NCBI RefSeq assembly: GCF_013283365.1
Contig: NZ_WBYM01000004.1
Span: 62,001 to 126,000, forward strand
Source of the DNA: Marinobacterium sp. xm-d-530
GTDB taxonomy: Bacteria > Pseudomonadota > Gammaproteobacteria > Pseudomonadales > Balneatricaceae
Direction of reading: 5' to 3'
Length of the DNA: 64,000 nt
Shown: in pieces, positions 58,082 to 64,000 of the stretch
How positions within the stretch are numbered: the stretch's first letter is position 1
Layout: the number at the start of each line of letters is the position of its first letter
Program-made: the position numbers and the translations under genes
Notes under the pieces: model-generated
Databases searched by the model: none
The model's input: only the letters and a program-made list of their open reading frames with translations
Told to the model about the DNA's origin: nothing

Positions 58082-58456
58082 ATGGCATCACTTCAAGATC
58101 AGCTTAGTCGACTCGTCTACAGCACGGAAAAAGGTAACCTCTGTCCTGATTGTGGCGAAGCGTTAACCGCTTGTATCTGTTCAGAGCAGGCAGAGCAGAC
58201 GCGCATTGCCGCAATGGATGGGGTAGTTCGCATTCGTCGTGAAACCTCTGGGCGAAAAGGCAAAGCCGTCACTACCATTTCCGGTGTGCCAAGAGTTGAG
58301 TCTGAATTAAAGACGCTTCTGAAAAAGTTGAAGCAGGGGTGTGGTTCAGGCGGTGCTGTCAAAGAGGGAATTATTGAGATTCAAGGTGATCACCGCGACA
58401 AACTTAAAACCCTCTTAGAGAAAGAGGGTTTTACCGTTAAGTTAGCGGGCGGTTAG
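58082..58456 (+). CDS. yciH: SUI1/YciH-type translation factor
   Basis: The 124-residue protein has a C-terminal SUI1 domain (VRIRRETSGRKGKAVTTISGVPRVESELKTLLKKLKQGCGSGGAVKEGIIEIQGDHRDKLKTLLEKEGF) after a four-cysteine segment (CPDCGEALTACIC). Bacterial YciH resembles eukaryotic eIF1 and may act on initiation fidelity. It abuts dgt and its end overlaps the convergent gene by 4 bases. Confidence 0.94.
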   Translation: MASLQDQLSRLVYSTEKGNLCPDCGEALTACICSEQAEQTRIAAMDGVVRIRRETSGRKGKAVTTISGVPRVESELKTLLKKLKQGCGSGGAVKEGIIEIQGDHRDKLKTLLEKEGFTVKLAGG

Positions 58457-59411
58457 AGGCCGATTGCTCGCTCCGAGAGTGCTAGTTCCATTCGGGCGCG
58501 CAGCAAAGAGTAAAGCTGTATTGCCGCATCAATCTCCTCTTTGCGGTTCGTAAGACTCTCGATATTTAAGCCCAGCGGTAGATCCAATTCGGCGCAAGAT
58601 TCCAAAATCATCTGCAAGTTGGTGTAACAGATCTTAATAGACTCTTTAAGTGGCTGATCGGCATCCAAAATTCGGTAGCTGGTCGCCTCTGGTACCGAAA
58701 TACCCAACCACTTCATAAACTCAAGGGTCTTCTCACTGCCACAAGGTGTGAAAGTCAAAATGATTCGTGCCGGCTCCATATCGAGCTGTTTGCAGCGACG
58801 AGCATAGGAGGTCAGCATGTCGATGGTCGCTTGTGCGTTATAAACCGCTTGGAGATGAAGAAGTGACAGCCCTCTTTCTGCTTGGTCACCATGCGCTCGT
58901 GTTCATCGCCTTTTTTCTGATGGCGCTCTGCGATACAGACACCGCCAAGGGCAATTGTTTTATGAGACTCTTCCAGTGATTGGTAGGCATCATTCAAACT
59001 GAACTTGTAGTCACCTTCCGAGGAGGGGGCGCCAACCAGGACGATATTGTTCTGGTGGTAGGTCTCAGTCGTCTCTTCTACCCACTCTTCAAACTCTTGT
59101 CGACTACCTTGAGCAACACTGTTGTAGGTGATGGTTCCGCAGCCGCTCTTTTCGTGAAGCAATTTAGCGTAGTGGCGCGGGTCACGTGTTTGAGCAAAGG
59201 GGAATGGGCGAGGTGTGTCGATGCGAGTGCTCTCGTCCTGAATGTCATAAACGATAATGCCATCGAACGCGATACGGTCGAGTCGTTCCAGCAGCTTGTC
59301 AGCAATGCCTGACATCACTTCATCTTCGGTGCCCATTTTGGGTGGGGTAGTACCGATGACATAAACCCCTTGGTCCGTACCGATTAATTTGTCCTGAAGT
59401 GAGCAGCTCAT
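58453..59411 (-). pseudogene. Methylenetetrahydrofolate-reductase-like gene, split by one frameshift
   Basis: The N-terminal part (VYVIGTTPPKMGTEDEV, ALGGVCIAERHQKKGDEHERMVTKQKEGCHFFIS) runs to a stop at 58812. The rest continues in another frame as QAVYNAQATIDMLTSYARRCKQL and on to 58453. Inserting one base near 58849-58852 restores about 319 residues. The fold is that of MetF-like flavoproteins (GGVxIAERH). ATG at 59411 follows GGAATAGAG; longer starts at 59468 and 59486 exist. It may be a real mutation or a sequence error; the break is not in a homopolymer run. The physiological role of this MetF side family is unknown. Confidence 0.85.
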
Positions 59412-59521
59412 CTCTATTCCAATTGCTTCTTTTAAGTGTGGCTTAGTATAAACGTGAGTGGATTTCATGAAAATTGCATATCCCATGAAATTTTTTTCTT
59501 AAGATATGCATGACGTTCAAT

Positions 59522-60172
59522 TTAGAGCTTTCGAACGACGTTGACACCGTCGCGCAGAGTCAGAAAGACGTTTTCCACCTCGGGGTCCTCTGCAATCAGT
59601 CGGTTTGTTTCAACTAACACATCATCGATATCGGATTCTGGTTGAATGACCTTGCCAGACCAGAGCACGTTATCAAGTACGATTAAGCCACCTGGGCGAG
59701 TCAGCTCTTTAACCTTTAAGTAGTAGTTTAGGTAGTTGCGTTTGTCGGCATCGATAAAGGTGAAATCCAATGGGCCATCAAGTTGATCTGCAAGAGTTTC
59801 AAGGGTGTCGATGGCAGGACCAAAGATCACGTCAATCTTTTTGCCGTGTTCGCTTCGCTCATAAAAGGTTTTTGCGAAGTCGATCGCGCGTGGGTTGGTT
59901 TCACAGCAGATAAGCTTGCCATTATCCGGCATGCCTTCCGCAATGGATAGCGCTGAATAGCCTGTGAACATACCAATTTCAAGGGCGCGTTTCGGCTGAG
60001 CAATCGCAGAGAGCATCTTAAGTGTTCGGCCGACCAGGCGGCCAGATAGCTTTTGTGGCCATCCCATATTTTGGTTGGTTTGGTCGATCAACTCCTGCAG
60101 GAGTTCGGGCTCTGCTGAAGTAGAGATAAAGGCATAGTCTTCGACCTGTTCGTCGACGAGAAAGTCAGGCAT
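59522..60172 (-). CDS. SAM-dependent O-methyltransferase (caffeoyl-CoA OMT-like)
   Basis: A 216-residue class I methyltransferase: LVGRTLKMLSAIAQPKRALEIGMFTGYSALSIAEGMP (SAM motif), FTFIDADKRNYLNYYLKV and GGLIVLDNVLWSGKV, the family 3 O-methyltransferase pattern with metal-binding Asp residues. The acceptor substrate (catechol-like or other) is unknown. Probably transcribed with the small gene 11 bases upstream. Confidence 0.92.
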   Translation of the reverse strand: MPDFLVDEQVEDYAFISTSAEPELLQELIDQTNQNMGWPQKLSGRLVGRTLKMLSAIAQPKRALEIGMFTGYSALSIAEGMPDNGKLICCETNPRAIDFAKTFYERSEHGKKIDVIFGPAIDTLETLADQLDGPLDFTFIDADKRNYLNYYLKVKELTRPGGLIVLDNVLWSGKVIQPESDIDDVLVETNRLIAEDPEVENVFLTLRDGVNVVRKL

Positions 60173-60183
60173 GGGATACTCAG

Positions 60184-60495
60184 TTATTGATTAACGGTGG
60201 AGATGATGGCGCTGCCCCACATGGTGACGCTCTTTCCATCTTCGGTCCAAAGGTATTGGCAAAGTTTAATATCAGACTCAATGCAGCTTTGCTGGCTGAT
60301 TGCGACACCGGTAGGTAGGGTTTGGCAGCCCTGTTCTGGCTCCTTGCCCACTCCATACAGACGTGCGCTCAACAGCGAGCGATAGAGAGACTCGGTTTCG
60401 CACACCCAGTGCTTTCCTTCATCGCTAAGAGCGTTGGCGGTTGGAGTGAGTGCAAGTGCAGCGAGCGATCCTAAAATTATTTGTCTAACTTTCAT
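60184..60495 (-). CDS. Small secreted protein of unknown function
   Basis: A 103-residue product with a signal peptide (MKVRQIILGSLAALALTPTANA) and a mature part of about 80 residues containing four cysteines (CETESLY, CQTLP, CIESDIKLC), which could form two disulfides in the periplasm. I recognise no family. It precedes the O-methyltransferase gene on the same strand and is divergent from the next membrane protein gene. Confidence 0.65.
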   Translation of the reverse strand: MKVRQIILGSLAALALTPTANALSDEGKHWVCETESLYRSLLSARLYGVGKEPEQGCQTLPTGVAISQQSCIESDIKLCQYLWTEDGKSVTMWGSAIISTVNQ

Positions 60496-60545
60496 TTTAA
60501 TCTCTGTGCAGGTCCGTACAATATCGCTAAAAGGAGATTATAACT

Positions 60546-60902
60546 ATGAACGAATCGCTATACATCTTTCTGTTAACCGGCGTCTTCTCAATGTCGGCTG
60601 CGCTGAGTGTAGGTGCCATCAACAAAATGCCAGAATCTGATCGTCCTGCATGGTTTGCGGTGAAGCAGAATATGGTCATGATGGTGGTGCTCGGTAATCT
60701 TGCTGCGCTAACGCTGGTGGGTTCTCTGGCCTATGGATTTCAGACCTTGCACTGGTCGATTCCATTGAGCTCAATGTTCATCACCTTCCCGATCGTGCAT
60801 CAGTTATTGGTGGTCAAATTGATCGGTGCTACCAAGGCACTATTCTTAACAGTTCCTGCTACCTTGGCCTCTATTGCGGTGCTCTATATCTACTGGCCCT
60901 AA
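60546..60902 (+). CDS. Small membrane protein of unknown function
   Basis: A 118-residue hydrophobic protein with about four membrane helices (SLYIFLLTGVFSMSAALSVGAI; MVMMVVLGNLAALTLVGSLAYGF; PLSSMFITFPIVHQLLVV; ALFLTVPATLASIAVLYIYW). AAGGAG lies 9 bases before the ATG. No family recognised. Ends at a strong terminator. Confidence 0.7.
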   Translation: MNESLYIFLLTGVFSMSAALSVGAINKMPESDRPAWFAVKQNMVMMVVLGNLAALTLVGSLAYGFQTLHWSIPLSSMFITFPIVHQLLVVKLIGATKALFLTVPATLASIAVLYIYWP

Positions 60903-60921
60903 TCGTTAATTTGTCCTACCT

Positions 60922-60948
60922 AAAAACGCAGCCTCGGCTGCGTTTTTT
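60922..60948 (+). terminator. Intrinsic terminator after the small membrane protein
   Basis: A 12-bp stem (AAAAACGCAGCC/GGCTGCGTTTTT) closed by TC, with a T-tract. Confidence 0.93.
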
Positions 60949-60965
60949 GTTTTTAGTTCTTATGA

Positions 60966-61327
60966 CGCAAAAATGTTGCGATGTTATGTGTAAATCTAAT
61001 GTAAACCTAAGAGAGTGTTTTTTGCCGGTTATCAATAATATATTTTGATTTTGTGCTTACAATCTAATTTTAATGCAAATATTTTGCATAAATTAAAAAT
61101 TATTGGCGTTTTATTTGTGTGTTAGTATTGTTGTTTCATATCTATAATTTGCATTAGTTTCGTTAATTTTTTGTAAATATAATTAAGTTACTGTTTATTT
61201 CTCAATAATGACGCAAAATTTGTGCGTAAATTATAAAATATTGTTATTTATATGATTTATATGGGTTGCATTGGTAGTTTTTGCAAAAATTTGTCATTAA
61301 ATTAAAGATAAACGCAAATATTTTGCG
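60966..61327. promoter_or_regulatory. Array of five YGCAA-N5-TTGCR-type dyads upstream of the Lrp/AsnC gene
   Basis: In an AT-rich gene-free region (60949-61414) five 15-bp dyads occur at 60966-60980, 61074-61088, 61212-61226, 61282-61296 (imperfect) and 61313-61327. Examples are CGCAAATATTTTGCG and TGCAAATATTTTGCA. Size and A/T-rich centre match Lrp/AsnC-family sites, and the first gene downstream encodes such a regulator. Centres are about 108, 138, 70 and 31 bases apart. No reading frame fills the region. Confidence 0.65.
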
Positions 61328-61334
61328 TTAAGTG

Positions 61335-61363
61335 TTGGAATGCTTGGTTGGGTTGTGTATATT
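61335..61363 (+). promoter_or_regulatory. Predicted sigma-70 promoter of the Lrp/AsnC gene
   Basis: TTGGAA (61335-61340) and TATATT (61358-61363) with a 17-base spacer lie 8 bases after the last dyad. A further perfect dyad, GACGAT-TTA-ATCGTC (61374-61388), sits between the promoter and the start codon. Confidence 0.6.
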
Positions 61364-61414
61364 TTGAGCAATGGACGATTTAATCGTCATCACTGGCTTT
61401 AGGATTTGTAATCT

Positions 61415-61876
61415 GTGGATGCAAAAGATTGGGAGATAATTCGTGCGCTCCAGCAAGATGGACGTCGCACCACGAATGAGATCGCGGATAGCGTTCGTCT
61501 CTCAGGCTCGGCCGTGTCTCGCCGTATCGCACGTCTAGAAAAAGACGGCATCATTTCTGGTTACACCGCACTCGTAGATCCCGATAAGGTTGGTTATACC
61601 GCCACCGTCATGGTTGAAATTACGCTCGATAGCCAGTCTGATGCGGCTCAATCAGAGTTTGAGCGTGCGGTTGCTAAGGTCCCGAGTGTCAGATCCTGTT
61701 ACCTAATGAGCGGCGATGCGGATTATCTATTAAAGGTAGCAGCAAGAGATTTGCGTGACTTTGAACGGTTGCGCCGAAAGGTTTTGAGTGATTTACCGCA
61801 TGTTTCACGTATGCAGACGTCGTTTGCTTTACGCGAAATCGTCAATCACTTGGAGTACGCGCCGGAGAGCGCATAA
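61415..61876 (+). CDS. Lrp/AsnC family transcriptional regulator
   Basis: The 153-residue protein has the family HTH (DWEIIRALQQDGRRTTNEIADSVRLSGSAVSRRIARLEKDGIISGYTALVDPDKVG, residues 5-60) and a C-terminal RAM/ligand domain (VMVEITLDSQSDAAQSEFERAVAKVPSVRSCYLMSGDADYLLKVAARDLRDFERL). The start is GTG, 10 bases after AGGA. It lies 35 bases upstream of ftsA, where ftsQ is usually found. The dyad array upstream suggests autoregulation; the ligand, probably an amino acid, is unknown. Confidence 0.93.
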   Translation: MDAKDWEIIRALQQDGRRTTNEIADSVRLSGSAVSRRIARLEKDGIISGYTALVDPDKVGYTATVMVEITLDSQSDAAQSEFERAVAKVPSVRSCYLMSGDADYLLKVAARDLRDFERLRRKVLSDLPHVSRMQTSFALREIVNHLEYAPESA

Positions 61877-61911
61877 CAATGGTTAAACGTAATGAAAATT
61901 GGGTGTGAATC

Positions 61912-63201
61912 GTGGATTCAAAAATGATTGTAGCTCTTGATATCGGTACCTCTAAGGTCGTCTGTATGGTGGCCGAGATCGGTACGGACGGTGATATTGA
62001 GGTCGTGGGCGTCGGCTCTCACCCATCACGCGGTTTAAAACGCGGTGTGGTCGTTAACATCGAATCTACTGTGCAGTCGATCCAGCGAGCGGTTGAAGCG
62101 GCTGAGTTGATGGCGGGAGTCAAAATTCACTCAGTCAGTGTGGGCGTCTCTGGTAGCCATATTGCGAGTCAAAACTCACACGGTATTGTTGCTCTGCAGA
62201 GTAAAGAGGTGACTCAATCAGACGTAGAGCGTGTCATTGAGGCTGCTCAAGCGGTCGCGATTCCGGCGGATCAGCGCATTCTGCACATCCTTCCGCAAGA
62301 GTATTTGATTGATAACCAAGAGGGCATCAAAGAGCCGCTTGGCATGTCCGGTGTGCGTTTGGAAGCTAAGGTTCATCTGATTACCGGTGCGACTAACGCC
62401 ATTCAGAATATTGAGAAGTGTGTTCGCCGCTGTGGTCTTGAGATCGATGCCGTAGTTCTTGAGCAGTTGGCATCGGGTTACGCGGTGTTGACTGATGATG
62501 AGAAGGATCTGGGTGTCTGCATGGTTGATATCGGCGGTGGTACCACCGATATCGCGATCTTTACTCAAGGTTCAATTCGTCACACAGCTGTGATTCCTGT
62601 TGCGGGCGATCAAGTCAGCAATGATATTGCCATGGCATTGCGCACCCCAATGCAGCATGCCGATCAGATCAAAATGAAGTACGCCTGTGCATTGGCGCAG
62701 TTAGCGCGTGCTGATGAGACGATCAAAGTTCCAAGCGTCGGTGATCGTCCTGCGCGAGATCTATCACGCCAAGCTCTGGCTGAAGTGGTGGAGCCGCGTT
62801 ATGAAGAGCTGTTTACCCTAGTTCAGCAAGAGCTTCGCCGCAGTGGGTTTGAAGATCTAGCGGCAGCCGGCATCGTCCTGACCGGCGGTACTTCGAAGAT
62901 GGAAGGCGCGGTTGAGCTCGCTGAAGAGATATTCCACATGCCTGTTCGTTTGGCTAAGCCAACGGGTGTAGGCGGTGTTGATGATCTGTTGAGTAACCCT
63001 ATCTACGCAACGGCGATTGGTCTGTTGCTCTACTCGGCGGATAACGACCTTGATCAGCATGTGGATGCCGAAACAATGACCGATTTTGGTTTGATGCCGG
63101 ACGATATTGCTGAGCATCAGCCCGAGAAAAAACGAGTTAAAAAAGAGCCATCAGAAGGGTGGGTCTCTAAAACAAAATCTTGGTTAAAAGGTAACTTTTA
63201 A
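61912..63201 (+). CDS. ftsA: Cell division protein FtsA
   Basis: FtsA is an actin-like ATPase that tethers FtsZ filaments to the membrane. The 429-residue protein has the phosphate motifs ALDIGTSKVVCMVAE and CMVDIGGGTTDIAIF, SHPSRGLKRGVVVNIESTVQSI in domain 1C and a C-terminal amphipathic membrane anchor (SKTKSWLKGNF). GTG at 61912 gives a short N terminus; ATG at 61924 is also possible. ftsZ follows 65 bases later, as in the standard dcw order; ftsQ is not in front. Confidence 0.96.
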   Translation: MDSKMIVALDIGTSKVVCMVAEIGTDGDIEVVGVGSHPSRGLKRGVVVNIESTVQSIQRAVEAAELMAGVKIHSVSVGVSGSHIASQNSHGIVALQSKEVTQSDVERVIEAAQAVAIPADQRILHILPQEYLIDNQEGIKEPLGMSGVRLEAKVHLITGATNAIQNIEKCVRRCGLEIDAVVLEQLASGYAVLTDDEKDLGVCMVDIGGGTTDIAIFTQGSIRHTAVIPVAGDQVSNDIAMALRTPMQHADQIKMKYACALAQLARADETIKVPSVGDRPARDLSRQALAEVVEPRYEELFTLVQQELRRSGFEDLAAAGIVLTGGTSKMEGAVELAEEIFHMPVRLAKPTGVGGVDDLLSNPIYATAIGLLLYSADNDLDQHVDAETMTDFGLMPDDIAEHQPEKKRVKKEPSEGWVSKTKSWLKGNF

Positions 63202-63266
63202 TCAGAGCTTAGTGGGCAGTAACCGGCAAAGATCGGGCCTGCCTTACATAAAACCTGGAGGAAGAT

Positions 63267-64000
63267 ATGTTTGAGTTAGTAGAAGATACAAACGAGAACG
63301 CAGTAATCAAAGTTGTCGGTGTCGGTGGTGGTGGCGGTAACGCAGTCAACCACATGGTCGCGTCGGATGTAGAGGGTGTAGATTTCATCTGTGCCAATAC
63401 CGATGCTCAGGCACTTGGAAAAATGGCCGCTAGTACAGCCCTTCATATCGGTGGTGATATGACGAAAGGCTTGGGTGCTGGCGCTAACCCAGATGTTGGT
63501 CGTCAAGCAGCAGTCTCTGACCGTGAACAGATTGCCGACTCTTTGCGTGGTGCCGACATGGTCTTCATCACTGCAGGCATGGGTGGTGGTACCGGTACGG
63601 GTGCTGCACCGATCGTTGCCGAAGTGGCTAAAGAGATGGGAATTCTTACGGTGGCGGTCGTCACTAAACCCTTCCCATTTGAAGGCAAAAAACGCATGAA
63701 GATCGCGGAAGAGGGTATTCGTGAGCTGCAGGAGCAGGTCGACTCTCTGATTATTATTCCTAACGAGAAACTGCTTCCTGTCCTAGGTAAAAACACCAGC
63801 TTGATCAAAGCCTTTGGTGAAGCCAACGATGTACTTAAGGGCGCCGTTCAAGGCATTGCTGACCTCATTATCCGTCCGGGTATGATCAACGTCGACTTTG
63901 CAGACGTTCGTACGGTGATGTCTGAAATGGGCATGGCCATGATGGGTACTGGTCATTCACGTGGTGATGAGCGTGCAGCAGAAGCGACGGAAGCGGCGAT
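63267..64000 (+). CDS. ftsZ: Cell division protein FtsZ (3' truncated by window)
   Basis: FtsZ is the tubulin-like GTPase that forms the division ring. The first 244 residues are present: [36 protein letters not shown], the GTP signature [31 protein letters not shown] and [18 protein letters not shown]. The stop lies beyond the window. GGAGGAAG precedes the ATG. Confidence 0.97.
   Translation, partial: MFELVEDTNENAVIKVVGVGGGGGNAVNHMVASDVEGVDFICANTDAQALGKMAASTALHIGGDMTKGLGAGANPDVGRQAAVSDREQIADSLRGADMVFITAGMGGGTGTGAAPIVAEVAKEMGILTVAVVTKPFPFEGKKRMKIAEEGIRELQEQVDSLIIIPNEKLLPVLGKNTSLIKAFGEANDVLKGAVQGIADLIIRPGMINVDFADVRTVMSEMGMAMMGTGHSRGDERAAEATEAA

Overview
The window is a continuous stretch of chromosome from a marine-type gammaproteobacterium. 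The closest match from memory is the Oceanospirillales/Pseudomonas side of the class; the genus cannot be fixed from the sequence alone. Evidence is the gene order dnaE-accA-tilS-pyrG-eno-ftsB-truD-surE-pcm-nlpD-rpoS-fdxA-mutS-pncC-recA-recX-alaS-lysC-csrA-tRNA-Ser-tRNA-Arg, a Na+-pumping oxaloacetate decarboxylase (oadGAB), and moderate base composition by eye. No prophage, insertion sequence, CRISPR array or rRNA operon was seen. Both ends cut genes: dnaE lacks its start and ftsZ lacks its end.

Layout. 1-21200: housekeeping backbone for DNA replication and repair, fatty acid, CTP and glycolytic metabolism, tRNA modification, the general stress sigma factor, mismatch repair and recombination. 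Compared with the Pseudomonas order I know, kdsA is missing between pyrG and eno, and ispD and ispF are missing between ftsB and truD. 21241-22166: tRNA-Ser(GCT), three identical tRNA-Arg(ACG) genes, then a 237-bp tandem repeat that carries decayed tRNA-Arg-like copies, a conserved terminator and a chain of hairpins. 22441-31925: oadGAB, an HTH-receiver protein facing a receiver-GGDEF protein, tRNA-Arg(CCT), acs with a LuxR-type response regulator (CrbR-like), a DsrE-like secreted protein and an RmpM-like OmpA-domain protein. 32034-39435: yciI, yciB, rnm, yciO, an oxidoreductase, rmuC, and a LysR/azoreductase/pirin group. 39587-39914: a duplicated tRNA-Glu/tRNA-Gly pair. 39926-46715: an ABC exporter with queF, a nitroreductase, a thioesterase-like gene, copA and a secreted PPIase.

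46816-56719 holds the most coherent accessory module: an ECF sigma factor, its ChrR-type zinc anti-sigma factor and a photolyase on one side, and a divergent operon (FAD amine-oxidase-like protein, DUF1365, cyclopropane-fatty-acid-synthase-like methyltransferase, MFS carrier, DUF3833 lipoprotein) on the other. A second three-gene operon (DUF6134-like, SDR, NTF2-like) converges on it. This set matches the singlet-oxygen (RpoE-ChrR) response known from Rhodobacter. Both divergent promoters carry the expected TGATC(C/T) -35 element.

56761-64000: dgt, yciH, a methylenetetrahydrofolate-reductase-like gene broken by one frameshift, an O-methyltransferase, two small unknown genes, then a 500-bp AT-rich region with five 15-bp YGCAA-N5-TTGCR-type dyads upstream of an Lrp/AsnC regulator, followed by ftsA and ftsZ. 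ftsQ is not next to ftsA. The best candidates for undescribed biology are the tRNA-remnant hairpin array, the Lrp-type operator array at the cell-division locus, and the extended photo-oxidative membrane-lipid module.
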